A stretch of DNA of 64,000 bases, taken from assembly GCF_049994355.1 (NCBI RefSeq), contig NZ_CP188257.1:3782001-3846000 (forward strand), read 5' to 3'. The first letter of the stretch is position 1; each line of letters begins with the position of its first letter. Made by a program: the position numbers and the translations under genes. The notes under the pieces are model-generated. The model was not told the DNA's origin, ran no database searches, and worked only from the letters and a program-made list of their open reading frames with translations. Of this stretch, positions 25,413-34,187 are shown piece after piece. The DNA is from Angustibacter sp049994355. GTDB taxonomy: Bacteria > Actinomycetota > Actinomycetes > Actinomycetales > Angustibacteraceae.

Positions 25413-25822
25413 CGACCCAGGCCGCGACGGACACCAGCGTCGCGGTGGCCCGGCTGATCTCGTTCCTGGAGACCGGCTCGGTGCCGGACGGGCTGTTCGC
25501 ACCGGACGTCTTCGCCGACTTGTCGCTGCCGCACTGGCGGATCCAGACCGACACCGCGAGCGACATCATCGCCGAGCGGTTCGCCGGCCACCCGATCCCC
25601 GGCGAGGTGCGGGTGGAGCGAGTCGAGCAGACCGGGCACGGGTTCACGATCGAGTTCGAGGAGCGGTGGGTCCACGAGGGCCAGCACTGGTACTGCCGGG
25701 AGATGATCCGGGCGGACGTCGTCCGCGACACGATCGTGGAGCTGTCGATCTACTGCACGGGCGACTGGGACGAGGCCAAGCAGCGCGAGCACGGTCAGGC
25801 CGTGCGGCTGATTCGACCCTGA
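25409..25822 (+). CDS. SnoaL-like (NTF2-fold) protein
   Basis: A 137-residue protein with the cone-shaped NTF2/SnoaL fold: a first helix (VAVARLISFLETGSVPDGLF), a middle strand with PHWRIQTDTASDI, and a closing sheet (FTIEFEERWVHEGQHWYCREMIRADV). Such proteins act as polyketide cyclases, isomerases or ligand-binding partners. It overlaps the cupin-like gene by four bases and lies 49 bases upstream of the TPR protein, so the three probably form one transcript. No catalytic residues could be assigned with confidence. Confidence 0.8.
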   Translation: MTTQAATDTSVAVARLISFLETGSVPDGLFAPDVFADLSLPHWRIQTDTASDIIAERFAGHPIPGEVRVERVEQTGHGFTIEFEERWVHEGQHWYCREMIRADVVRDTIVELSIYCTGDWDEAKQREHGQAVRLIRP

Positions 25823-25871
25823 GCTGCAGAGCGTGCGCTCCGGCTGGTGCGGCCGAACCCTACGATGAGTC

Positions 25872-27695
25872 ATGGTCATCCGGGCGACGACGGTCACGGA
25901 TCTCCTCGACCGGGCCGATGCGGAGCGCACGGCAGGCAAGGGGGAGAGCGCGGCTGCGCTCTACGACCAGGCCGCCGGGACGGCCCGCGCCGAGGGCGAC
26001 CTGGCGGGCTGGACCCGGGCAGTGCTCGGCGCAGCGTCGGTGTACGTCTTCGGCGCCGAGCCGGGCAGGCTGCCCGCCCAGCTCTACGACGTCCTGGTCC
26101 GGACCGAGGACGTCGCCGACCGCGCCCGCCTGGCCGCCGCGCTGGCCCGCTGCTGGGCGTACGCCGGTCACCCGGAGCGGGGCGCGCCGTTCGCGGCGGA
26201 GGCGATCGAGCGCGCCGAGCGGGTCGGTGCTGCGGATATGCTGGCGGACTGCCTGGACGCCGCCCTGGCTGTGCACTGGGGGCCGGACGAGCTCGAGGTC
26301 CGACAGGCGATGGTCCGGCGACTCGACGAGGTGGCCGCACACGTCCTGGACCCGGACGCACGTCTGCAGGCCCACCTGTGGGCGTTGCAGGTGGCGTGCG
26401 AGGTCCTGGACGTCCAGGCGATCCACCGCCAGATGCGGGCCCTGGAACGGCTCGGGGAGGAGTCCGCCCGCGCCCTGTTCTTCGCGGCCTCGCGCCGGCT
26501 GATGCTCGACCTGCTGCGTGGCCGCACCGACACCGCCGAGCAGCTGATGGCCGTGGCCGCGGACGCCGGCGACCGGGCGGGGCTGGCCGACGCGTGGCTG
26601 GTGTTGAAGGCGATGGACGCGTACTCGGCGGCCCAGTCCGGCAACACCCGCGCCGTCGCCGAGGCAGCCGAGCAGGGCGAGGCGTTCGCCCTCGCCGAGG
26701 GCGTGCCCGCGGTGTGCGCCGAGATGTCCTACCTCTGGGTCTGCGCCGACCGCCTCGACCGGGCTCGGGCGCTGGTGCACACCTTCCGCGGGAGCGTCCT
26801 GGCGGAGCTGCCGCGTGACGTGAACTGGCTCTTGACCTTGCAGTGCATCCTGGAGGCCGCACTGGCGGTCGGCGACGACGAGGTCATCGAGACCGCGGCC
26901 AGCCTGCTCGCTCCCTACGAGGGACGAGCGGTGATGAACGCCGGGGCCGTCATGTTCCACGGCCTCACCGACGACACCCTGGCCAGGGCTGCCGCGCACC
27001 GCGGCGACCACGAGAGCGCGGATCGGCTGCGGGCCAGCGCCCTCGCCACCTACGACCGGGTCGGCGCCCAGTGGTGGCGCGACCGGCTCGCATCCTGGCG
27101 GCCACCTGCGCGGAAGATGCCGGTCGCGGGCGTCAGATCCGTGCACCTGCACCCGCTGCGCGGCGGCCTATGGCAGATCGGACCGGACGAAGACGCCGTC
27201 ACGCTGCGTTCGCTGCGCGGGTTCGGTTACCTGCGCGAGCTGGTCCGTCGTCCGCACCAACCGCTGTCCGCGCTGGACCTGGTGGGCTCGGGAACCGGGG
27301 TCGTGCTGGAGGCCGGGCTCGGCGAGCTCGCCGACCCGCAGGCGCTGGCCGCCTACCGCCAACGGTTGCGCGAGCTCGAGGTCGAGCTCGCCGAGGCCAC
27401 AGACTGGTCGGACCTCGGCCGGGCCGAGACGGCTCGAACGGAACGGGACGCCCTGCTCGACGAGGTCGCACGCTCCACCGGACTGCACGGCCGTCCACGG
27501 ACGACCGGCTCGAGCCAGGAACGGGCCAGGGTTGCCGTGCAGAAGGCGATCGCCGGTGCCGTCGACCGCATCGGCACCGTTGACGAGCGCCTCGGTCAGC
27601 ACCTGCGCACCCGCATCCGTACCGGGCTCCAGTGCACGTACGAACCAACTGCCGACGACCGCCTCGAGTGGATCCTCGACTCACCGCCCGCCTGA
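25872..27695 (+). CDS. TPR-repeat protein resembling the C-terminal half of LuxR/ATPase regulators
   Basis: A 607-residue helical protein made mostly of tetratricopeptide-like repeats (about residues 10-430; for example LLDRADAERTAGKGESAAALYDQAAG), ending in a conserved C-terminal module with RARVAVQKAIAGAVDRI and a terminal TGLQCTYEP. That module occurs at the end of large actinobacterial ATP-binding regulators whose activity is triggered by cofactors, but here the nucleotide-binding domain and a helix-turn-helix are absent. The likely ATG at 25872 sits 7 bases after TACGAT, suggesting leaderless translation. It could be a stand-alone effector-sensing partner of the SnoaL/cupin pair; the function is not established. 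Confidence 0.78.
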   Translation: MVIRATTVTDLLDRADAERTAGKGESAAALYDQAAGTARAEGDLAGWTRAVLGAASVYVFGAEPGRLPAQLYDVLVRTEDVADRARLAAALARCWAYAGHPERGAPFAAEAIERAERVGAADMLADCLDAALAVHWGPDELEVRQAMVRRLDEVAAHVLDPDARLQAHLWALQVACEVLDVQAIHRQMRALERLGEESARALFFAASRRLMLDLLRGRTDTAEQLMAVAADAGDRAGLADAWLVLKAMDAYSAAQSGNTRAVAEAAEQGEAFALAEGVPAVCAEMSYLWVCADRLDRARALVHTFRGSVLAELPRDVNWLLTLQCILEAALAVGDDEVIETAASLLAPYEGRAVMNAGAVMFHGLTDDTLARAAAHRGDHESADRLRASALATYDRVGAQWWRDRLASWRPPARKMPVAGVRSVHLHPLRGGLWQIGPDEDAVTLRSLRGFGYLRELVRRPHQPLSALDLVGSGTGVVLEAGLGELADPQALAAYRQRLRELEVELAEATDWSDLGRAETARTERDALLDEVARSTGLHGRPRTTGSSQERARVAVQKAIAGAVDRIGTVDERLGQHLRTRIRTGLQCTYEPTADDRLEWILDSPPA

Positions 27696-27984
27696 AGCCG
27701 GGCTACGGAGGTCGCACGCGGCATTTGACTTGGTGCGATCCACGAGGGTGAACGACCCGCCTCGTTCCGCCGAGCTGTCGGTGCGGTCACGGTTCACTCT
27801 CGTGCCGAGATCCGGTTGTCCGCTTGGACCCGAGATGCGAGGCCTAATGCGAGCGAGGTGGTCGTGATCGCGGCCACTTCGATCGCACCCCGGACGTCAT
27901 CCGGACATAGCGGCGGTGAGGGCGCGCGTCTCTCCGCCGCCACCGGACGCAGCTCGCGGCGCACGGCCAGAGCCAAGTAACAGT

Positions 27985-29535
27985 TCAGACCGGTGGGATG
28001 CCCCGGCGACGGCTGGTGAACGAGCGGTCCCGGCCGGCCGCGTAGAGCAGCCGCTGACGCAGCTCCTCGCGCAGGTCCTCGGGCTCGACCACCCCGTCCA
28101 GCACGAGGTCGGCGACCAGGCGCTCCAGGTCGACGTCCTCCTCGTACTCGCGACGGCGGTCGGCCACGAACTGCGCGCGCTCGTCCTCGTCCGCGATCGC
28201 CGCGATCTTGTTGGCGTACACCGCGTTCACCGCGGCGTCCGGCCCCATCACGGCGATCCGGGCGGTCGGCAGCGCGATGCACGCGTCGGGTGCGAAGCCC
28301 GGGCCGGCCATCGCGTAGAGCCCGGCGCCGTAGGCCTTGCGGACGACGACGCTCACCTGTGGCACGGTCGCCTCGGACACCGCGCTGACCATCTTGGCGC
28401 CGTGCCGGATGATCCCGCCGCGCTCGACCTCGGAGCCGATCATGAACCCCGGCACGTCGGCCAGGTAGACCAGCGGCACGTTGAACGCGTCGCACCACCA
28501 GATGAACCGGGCCGCCTTGTCGGCGCTGTCCGCGAACAGCACGCCGCCCTTGACCATCGAGTTGTTCGCCACGACGCCGACGCTCTCACCGTCGATCCGG
28601 CCGAAGCCGGTGACCAGCTCGGCCGCGAACAGCGGCTTGACCTCGAAGAACGAGTCCTCGTCGACGATCCCGTCGATCACGTCGTGGATGTCGAATGGCT
28701 GGCTCTCGACCTCCGGCACGACGGTGTCGTCCAGCCGGGACGACGGTGAGTCCGGCGCGTACGAGGGCGGCTTGTCGCGCCAGCTGGACGGCAGGTAGCT
28801 GAACAGCAGCCGGGCCTGCTCGATCGCGTCGGCGTCGTCCTCGGCTAGCAGGTCCCCGCAACCCGAGACGGTGCAGTGCATCCGCGCGCCGCCCATCTCC
28901 TCCAACGACACCTTCTCGCCGACCACCATCTCGGCCATCCGCGGGCTGCCCAGGTACATGGAGGCGTTGCCCTCCACCATGATCACGCAGTCGGTGAAGG
29001 ACGGGATGTAGGCGCCACCCGCCGCCGACGGGCCGAACAGGCAGCAGATCTGCGGCACCCGGCCGGACAGCGCCACCTGGTTGTGGAAGATCCGCCCGGC
29101 ACCGCGACGTCCGGGGAACAGGTCGACCTGGTCGGTGATCCGGGCACCTGCGGAGTCCACGAACCAGAACACCGGAAGCTCTTCTCGCAGAGCGGCTTCG
29201 GTGGCCCGGACGATCTTCTCCACGGTGCGGGCGCCCCACGAGCCGGCCTTCACGGTCGGGTCGTTGGCGACCACGATCGCCGGCCGCCCGTCCACCAGAC
29301 CGCGGCCGGTGACGACGCCGTCCGCGGGCAGGCCCTCGGCCATCGCGTTGGCGTACCGGCCGTCCTCGACGAAGGAGCCCTCGTCGAAGAGCAGCGCGAT
29401 CCGGTCGCGGACGTAGAGCTTGTTCTGCCCGGCGAGCTTCTCCGCCGCTTTGGGGGTCGGCGTCGCGGAGGCCTCGCGCGCGGCGGCGAGCCGCTTGCGG
29501 ACCTCGCCGACCCTGGGGTCGGAGGGGTAGCTCAC
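27985..29535 (-). CDS. Acyl-CoA carboxylase beta subunit (probable methylcrotonyl-CoA carboxylase, AccD1-like)
   Basis: Carboxyltransferase half of a biotin-dependent acyl-CoA carboxylase, 516 residues, cytoplasmic. The N- and C-terminal crotonase-type carboxyltransferase lobes are both present: SGARITDQVDLFPGRRGAGRI and GPSAAGGAYIPSFTD for the first, ADVPGFMIGSEVERGGIIRHG and KAYGAGLYAMAG for the second. The frame is open upstream, but the gene starts at GTG 29535, overlapping the stop of the acyl-CoA dehydrogenase. With that dehydrogenase, the MerR regulator and the alpha subunit (31217) the set resembles mycobacterial fadE19-accA1-accD1, so 3-methylcrotonyl-CoA is the likeliest substrate; propionyl-CoA remains possible. 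Confidence 0.88.
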   Translation of the reverse strand: MSYPSDPRVGEVRKRLAAAREASATPTPKAAEKLAGQNKLYVRDRIALLFDEGSFVEDGRYANAMAEGLPADGVVTGRGLVDGRPAIVVANDPTVKAGSWGARTVEKIVRATEAALREELPVFWFVDSAGARITDQVDLFPGRRGAGRIFHNQVALSGRVPQICCLFGPSAAGGAYIPSFTDCVIMVEGNASMYLGSPRMAEMVVGEKVSLEEMGGARMHCTVSGCGDLLAEDDADAIEQARLLFSYLPSSWRDKPPSYAPDSPSSRLDDTVVPEVESQPFDIHDVIDGIVDEDSFFEVKPLFAAELVTGFGRIDGESVGVVANNSMVKGGVLFADSADKAARFIWWCDAFNVPLVYLADVPGFMIGSEVERGGIIRHGAKMVSAVSEATVPQVSVVVRKAYGAGLYAMAGPGFAPDACIALPTARIAVMGPDAAVNAVYANKIAAIADEDERAQFVADRRREYEEDVDLERLVADLVLDGVVEPEDLREELRQRLLYAAGRDRSFTSRRRGIPPV

Positions 29536-30722
29536 GACGGCAGCCCTAGACCGCGCGAGATGACCATCCGCTGCACCTCGCTGGTGCCCTCGCCGATCTC
29601 CAGGATCTTGGCGTCCCGGTAGAAGCGCGCCACCGGGTACTCCTCCATGAAGCCGTTGCCGCCGAAGATCTGGGTGGCGATGCGGGTGGCGGACACCGCT
29701 GCCTCGGTGGAGTACAGCTTGGCGATAGCGGCCGCCTGCTTGACGTCGGCCACACTGCGCTTGCCCTCGTGGTGCAGGTCCTTGAGCCAGGCCGCCTTGT
29801 AGGTGAGCATGCGAGCAGCCTCGACGGAGACGGCCAGGTCGGCGACCTGGAACGAGACGCCCTGGTTGACCCCGATCGGCCGACCGAACGCCACCCGAGT
29901 CTTGGCGTACTCGGTGCTCGCCTCCAGGCAGGCCTGGGCCAGCCCGACGGCCAGCGCCGAGATCGCGATGCGGCCGTCGTCCAGCGTCTTGAGGAACTGC
30001 TTGAAGCCTGAGCCGCGAGCGCCCAACAGGTGGTCGGCCGGCACCCGGGCGCCGTCGAAGCTCAGCCCGTGGGTGTCGCTGGCGTGCCAGCCGAGCTTGT
30101 TGTAGGCGGGCTCCACGGTGAAACCCGGTGTGCCGGAAGGCACCAGGATCGCCGAGATCTCCGGCCGGCCGTCGTCCAGCGTGCCGGTGCGGGCGGTCAC
30201 CGTGACCACGCTGGTGATGTCGGTGCCGGAGTTGGTGATGAACGCCTTTGCGCCGTCCACGACCCACTGCGCGTCGTCCCCCTCGCCGTCCAGCCGGGCC
30301 TTGGTGCGCGAGGCACCCGCGTCCGACCCGGCGTCCGGCTCGGTGAGGCCGAAGGCCGCGAGCGCGCGGCCGGCGACGAGGTCGGGTAGCCAGCGCTGCT
30401 TCTGCTCGTCGGTTCCGTAGCTCAGGATCGGGTTGATGCCCAGGCCGACGCCGGCGGACAGCGTGATGCCGATCGACTGGTCGACCCGGCCGAGCTCCTC
30501 GATGGCCACGCAGAGCGAGGTGAAGTCGCCACCGGCACCGCCGTACTCCTCCGGCACGACGAGGCCGAAGAGCCCGAGGTCACCCATCTGCGGCACCAGC
30601 TCGACCGGGAACCGGTGCTCGCGGTCCCACTGGTCGGCGTGCGGGGCGACCTGCTCGGTCGCGAACTCGCGCACGACCGCGCGGAAGTCCTCGTGCTCCT
30701 TGGACAGTTCGAAGGCGGTCAT
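29532..30722 (-). CDS. Acyl-CoA dehydrogenase (probable isovaleryl-CoA-type, FadE19-like)
   Basis: FAD-dependent acyl-CoA dehydrogenase of 396 residues that introduces a C2=C3 double bond and passes electrons to ETF. The middle beta-domain signature FGLTEPDAGSD and the C-terminal IFGGNGFMEEYPVARFYRDA and EIGEGTSEVQR segments are all canonical. The ATG at 30722 follows GAGGAG at the right distance. The stop overlaps the carboxylase beta gene (GTGA). Together with the LiuR-type regulator divergent from it, this supports a role in leucine or branched-chain acyl-CoA breakdown, where isovaleryl-CoA would be converted to methylcrotonyl-CoA for the carboxylase. Substrate is inferred from context only. 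Confidence 0.9.
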   Translation of the reverse strand: MTAFELSKEHEDFRAVVREFATEQVAPHADQWDREHRFPVELVPQMGDLGLFGLVVPEEYGGAGGDFTSLCVAIEELGRVDQSIGITLSAGVGLGINPILSYGTDEQKQRWLPDLVAGRALAAFGLTEPDAGSDAGASRTKARLDGEGDDAQWVVDGAKAFITNSGTDITSVVTVTARTGTLDDGRPEISAILVPSGTPGFTVEPAYNKLGWHASDTHGLSFDGARVPADHLLGARGSGFKQFLKTLDDGRIAISALAVGLAQACLEASTEYAKTRVAFGRPIGVNQGVSFQVADLAVSVEAARMLTYKAAWLKDLHHEGKRSVADVKQAAAIAKLYSTEAAVSATRIATQIFGGNGFMEEYPVARFYRDAKILEIGEGTSEVQRMVISRGLGLPS

Positions 30723-30744
30723 GCGGGATCTCCTCGGGCGGTTC

Positions 30745-30766
30745 TTGACGTTAACGTAAACGTAAA
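30745..30766. promoter_or_regulatory. LiuR-type (MerR) operator in the divergent promoter
   Basis: TTGACG is followed by TTAACGTAAACGTAAA (30751-30766), giving two overlapping near-palindromes built on ACGT half-sites. It resembles the reported operator of LiuR, the MerR-type repressor of branched-chain amino-acid catabolism. It lies 22 bases upstream of the acyl-CoA dehydrogenase start and 5 bases before the MerR gene, so it can control both divergent transcripts. The match is to a remembered consensus and was not scored. Confidence 0.65.
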
Positions 30767-30771
30767 GCACG

Positions 30772-31173
30772 ATGGCCTGCATGTCCACCCGTCTGTCCAA
30801 CCGCACCTGGACCATCGCGCAGATCGCCGAGGAGTTCGGGATCACCCACCGCACGGTCCGGTACTACGAGGACGTCGGCCTCGTCTCCCCCGAGCGGCGC
30901 GGCACCGTGCGCGTGTTCCACCCCCGGGACCGGATCCGCCTCCAGCTGGTGCTGCGCGGCAAGCGGCTGGGGTTCCCGCTCGAGGAGATCCGCACCATCG
31001 TCGACATGTACGACCAGCAACCCGGTGAGGCCGGACAGCTGCGCTACCTCCTCGGCCAGATCGGCGACCGGCGGGCCGAGCTCGACGAGCGTCGGCGGGA
31101 CGTCGAGGCGGCCCTGGCCGAGCTGGACGACCTCGAGCGTCGGTGCCAGGACGACCTCGGCGCGCTCACGTGA
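30772..31173 (+). CDS. MerR-family transcriptional regulator (LiuR-like)
   Basis: A 133-residue MerR-type regulator: winged helix at the N-terminus (WTIAQIAEEFGITHRTVRYYEDVGLV), the arginine-rich RVFHPRDRIRLQLVLRGKRLGF wing, and a C-terminal dimerisation coiled coil (about 80-130) without metal-binding cysteines, as in LiuR. The start may be ATG 30772 or the ATG 9 bases later. It is divergent from the acyl-CoA dehydrogenase/carboxylase beta operon and lies 43 bases upstream of the alpha subunit gene, the typical arrangement for local control of this pathway. Confidence 0.9.
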   Translation: MACMSTRLSNRTWTIAQIAEEFGITHRTVRYYEDVGLVSPERRGTVRVFHPRDRIRLQLVLRGKRLGFPLEEIRTIVDMYDQQPGEAGQLRYLLGQIGDRRAELDERRRDVEAALAELDDLERRCQDDLGALT

Positions 31174-31216
31174 GCGCCACGTTGGATAGGCTCGCGCCCG
31201 GCTGGAGGGAGCGACG

Positions 31217-33040
31217 ATGACGACGACGGACGGAGCGCAGGACATGGGACGACACGGCAACCGGATGATCACCAAGGTGCTCATCGCGAACCGGGGCGAG
31301 ATCGCCGTCCGGATCGCCCGTGCGTGCGCCGACTCGGGAATCGCGTCGGTCGCCGTGTACGCCGACCCGGACCGGGACGCGCTGCACGTCAAGGTCGCCG
31401 ACGAGGCCTACGCGCTTGGTGGCTCCACCCCTGGCGACTCCTACCTGGTCCAGGACAAGCTGCTGGACATCGCCCGCCAGTCCGGCGCGGACGCCGTCCA
31501 CCCCGGCTACGGGTTCCTCGCCGAGAACGCCTCCTTCGCCCAGGCCGTGCTGGACGCCGACCTGGTCTGGATCGGCCCCTCCCCCGAGGCCATCGACGCG
31601 CTCGGCGACAAGGTCAAGGCCCGGCACATCGCCGAGCGGGCCGGCGCGCCCCTGGTGGCCGGCACGCACGACCCGGTGTCCGGCGCCGACGAGGTCATCG
31701 CCTTCGCCGACGAGTTCGGGCTGCCGGTGGCCATCAAGGCCGCCTACGGCGGCGGCGGCCGCGGCCTGAAGGTCGCCCGCGAGCGCGACGAGATCGCCGA
31801 GCTGTTCGACTCCGCGGTGCGCGAGGCGGTTTCGGCCTTCGGCCGCGGCGAGTGCTTCGTGGAGAAGTACCTGGACAAGCCCCGCCACGTCGAGACCCAG
31901 TGCCTGGCCGACACCCACGGCAACGTGGTGGTCGTGTCCACCCGCGACTGCTCGTTGCAGCGCCGGCACCAGAAGCTCGTCGAGGAGGCGCCGGCGCCGT
32001 ACCTGTCCGACGAGCAGAACGCCGAGCTGTACCGCGCGTCCAAGGCGATCCTGCGCGAGGCCGGCTACACCGGTGCCGGCACCTGCGAGTTCCTGGTCGG
32101 CCAGGACGGCACCATCTCGTTCCTCGAGGTCAACACCCGCCTGCAGGTCGAGCACCCGGTCACCGAGGAGGTCACCGGTATCGACCTGGTGCGTGAACAG
32201 CTGCGGATCGCCGCCGGCGAGGAGCTCGGCTATGACGACCCGCCGCTGCGCGGGCACGCCTTCGAGTTCCGGATCAACGGCGAGGACGCCGGCCGCGGCT
32301 TCCTGCCTGCTCCGGGCACCGTGTCGCTGTTCGCCCCGCCGTCCGGGCCCGGCGTCCGGCTCGACTCCGGCGTGGTCTCCGGCGACGTGATCAGCGGGGC
32401 GTTCGACTCGATGCTGGCCAAGCTCGTGGTCAGCGGCGCGACCCGCGAGCAGGCGCTGGAGCGCTCACGCCGTGCGCTGGACGAGTTCGTCATCGAGGGC
32501 ATGCCGACCGTGCTGCCCTTCCACCGCGCCGTGGTGCGCGACGAAGCGTTCGCGCCGTCCGAGGCGTCGACGCCGTTCTCGGTGCACACCCGCTGGATCG
32601 AGACCGAGTTCGACAACACCATCGAGGCCTTCGCCGGCCCGGTCGGCGCGGCCGCCGAGGACGGCGAGCGCCAGCGGGTGGTCGTCGAGGTCGGCGGAAA
32701 GCGGCTCGAGGTCGTGCTGCCCGCCGGGTTCAGCGCGGGCGGTGGTGGTGGTGGTGCTGGCGCCGCAAAGGCCAAGGCGCCCAAGCGATCCCGCGGGGCG
32801 TCGGCCGGGGCTGCGGCCTCTGGCGACGCGCTCACCGCGCCGATGCAGGGCACCATCGTCAAGATCGCCGTCGAGGAGGGTCAGAGCGTCGAGGCCGGTG
32901 AGCTCGTGGTGGTGCTCGAGGCGATGAAGATGGAGCAGCCGATCACCGCGCACAAGGCCGGGGTGGTGACCGGCCTGGCAGCGGAGATCGGCCAGACCGT
33001 GACCAGCGGCGCCGTCCTGCTCGAGCTCAAGGACGCCTGA
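31217..33040 (+). CDS. Acyl-CoA carboxylase alpha subunit (biotin carboxylase plus biotin carrier)
   Basis: Biotin carboxylase subunit of 607 residues that forms carboxybiotin from bicarbonate and ATP for transfer by the beta subunit at 27985. The ATP-grasp biotin carboxylase covers about residues 20-460 (VLIANRGEIAVRIARAC; glycine-rich GGGGRGL; catalytic EVNTRLQVEHPVTE). A poly-Gly linker (about 510-515) follows, then the biotin carrier domain with EAMKM, biotinylated Lys571. GGAGGGAG precedes the ATG at 31217; a second in-frame Met lies 16 codons later. It is shorter than many single-chain MCC alpha subunits but all essential parts are present. Context supports methylcrotonyl-CoA, though propionyl-CoA is possible. 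Confidence 0.93.
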   Translation: MTTTDGAQDMGRHGNRMITKVLIANRGEIAVRIARACADSGIASVAVYADPDRDALHVKVADEAYALGGSTPGDSYLVQDKLLDIARQSGADAVHPGYGFLAENASFAQAVLDADLVWIGPSPEAIDALGDKVKARHIAERAGAPLVAGTHDPVSGADEVIAFADEFGLPVAIKAAYGGGGRGLKVARERDEIAELFDSAVREAVSAFGRGECFVEKYLDKPRHVETQCLADTHGNVVVVSTRDCSLQRRHQKLVEEAPAPYLSDEQNAELYRASKAILREAGYTGAGTCEFLVGQDGTISFLEVNTRLQVEHPVTEEVTGIDLVREQLRIAAGEELGYDDPPLRGHAFEFRINGEDAGRGFLPAPGTVSLFAPPSGPGVRLDSGVVSGDVISGAFDSMLAKLVVSGATREQALERSRRALDEFVIEGMPTVLPFHRAVVRDEAFAPSEASTPFSVHTRWIETEFDNTIEAFAGPVGAAAEDGERQRVVVEVGGKRLEVVLPAGFSAGGGGGGAGAAKAKAPKRSRGASAGAAASGDALTAPMQGTIVKIAVEEGQSVEAGELVVVLEAMKMEQPITAHKAGVVTGLAAEIGQTVTSGAVLLELKDA

Positions 33041-33063
33041 GGGACGCTCGATCTCTGCCTGAC

Positions 33064-34140
33064 CTACGCGCGCGCCGCGGCGTGCCCCTCGAGGTAGGCG
33101 GCGACCAGTCCGCCCAGGCTCGGTAGGTGGTACCCGCCCTCCTGGACGACGACGGAGGGCAGGCCGGTCGACCCGAGCAGCGCCCCGGCCCCGCGGTACC
33201 CCTGGTCGCTCACCAGCAGCGGGCTCTCCGGGTCCAACGCCGCGGCGTCCACGCCCAGCGAGACCACCAGGGCGGTGCAGCCGACGGCGGCCGCCCACTG
33301 GGCCAGGTCGGCCACGGCGTCCAACCAGGGCTCGTCGCCGGTGCCCTCGGCCAGCGGGAGGTTGCGGGTGGCACCGACGCCGTCGCCGGTGCCGGTCTCG
33401 TCGGCGTACCCGACCACGTGCGGGAACCAGCCGGCGCCCGGGTCGACGTGTACCGAGCCGTACAGCACGTCGGCGCGGTCGTAGAAGATCGCCGCGGTGC
33501 CGTTGCCGTGGTGGGCATCCAGGTCGATCACGGCGACCCGCTCGTGGCCGGCGTCCCGCAGCGCCTCGGCGGCGACCGCCGCGTTGTTCAGGTAGCAGGA
33601 CCCGCCGAACCCGGCCGGCGTCGCGTGGTGCCCGGGCGGGCGGCACAGCGCGTAGGCCAGCCGCTCGCCACCGACCACCAGCGCCGCGGCGTCGATGGCG
33701 CAGTCCACGGCGGCACGGGCCGCCTGCCAGGTGCCCGGCCCGACCAGTGTCATGGTGTCGTAGGCGAACCGGCCGGCGTCCGCGTGCACGGCGACCGCCG
33801 GACGGGTGGGCAGGCCGGCGGTCATCGCCGGGGTCGGGAACAGGTACGGCACGACGCGGTCCTGGCCGACCAGTGCCTCGTACTCCCCTGCGGCCCAACG
33901 GCTCGCGGCGGTGCGCAGGAAGTGCAGCAGGTCCGGGTCGTGCACCCGGCCGAGCAGCTCGTCGTCGTGCGGTCCGGCCTGCACCAGCCGGTGGCCGGCG
34001 TCCTGCAACGCGGTGCGGATCGCCTCGACCCGGGCCGCGACCTCGGTGCCCGGCGTGGCCACCCCGACCCACACCTCGTGCCGCGGGTCGTGCCGGCTGG
34101 TGTCGGGCGACCACACCACCGGAACCGATAACTGACTCAT
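33064..34140 (-). CDS. Histone deacetylase-like amidohydrolase (acetylpolyamine amidohydrolase family)
   Basis: A 358-residue zinc amidohydrolase of the HDAC/acetylpolyamine amidohydrolase superfamily. The active site shows RPPGHHA (charge-relay histidines) and DLDAHHGNG (zinc-binding Asp and His), with VSLGVDAA bearing the second zinc Asp (family D-x-H), here DAAALDPESPL. Such enzymes remove acyl groups from polyamines, lysine or related amides. It starts at ATG 34140; the operator palindrome overlaps that start. It is divergent from a P1 peptidase and convergent with the carboxylase alpha gene. Because the N-acyl substrate is unknown, I place it with the island's hydrolytic enzymes rather than with histone-type functions. 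Confidence 0.88.
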   Translation of the reverse strand: MSQLSVPVVWSPDTSRHDPRHEVWVGVATPGTEVAARVEAIRTALQDAGHRLVQAGPHDDELLGRVHDPDLLHFLRTAASRWAAGEYEALVGQDRVVPYLFPTPAMTAGLPTRPAVAVHADAGRFAYDTMTLVGPGTWQAARAAVDCAIDAAALVVGGERLAYALCRPPGHHATPAGFGGSCYLNNAAVAAEALRDAGHERVAVIDLDAHHGNGTAAIFYDRADVLYGSVHVDPGAGWFPHVVGYADETGTGDGVGATRNLPLAEGTGDEPWLDAVADLAQWAAAVGCTALVVSLGVDAAALDPESPLLVSDQGYRGAGALLGSTGLPSVVVQEGGYHLPSLGGLVAAYLEGHAAARA

Positions 34141-34150
34141 GAGTCAGGAT
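34129..34150. promoter_or_regulatory. TetR-type operator, copy 1 (partially degenerate)
   Basis: TAACTGAC then TCATGA then GTCAGGAT: it contains the perfect 16-bp palindrome CTGACTCATGAGTCAG (34132-34147) and matches 13 of 16 arm positions of the TTACTGAC-N6-GTCAGTAA element found at 43296 and 53586. It overlaps the ATG of the HDAC-like gene and lies 38 bases upstream of the peptidase gene. Confidence 0.7.
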
Positions 34151-34187
34151 CACACCACATCCGCGGGCCATGCGGCAGGATGACGCC

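Noticed and set aside
29536..30267. Open frame upstream of the carboxylase beta start reading through the dehydrogenase gene
   Set aside because: It is the shadow of the dehydrogenase in another frame; the GTG at 29535 with GTGA coupling is the real start.
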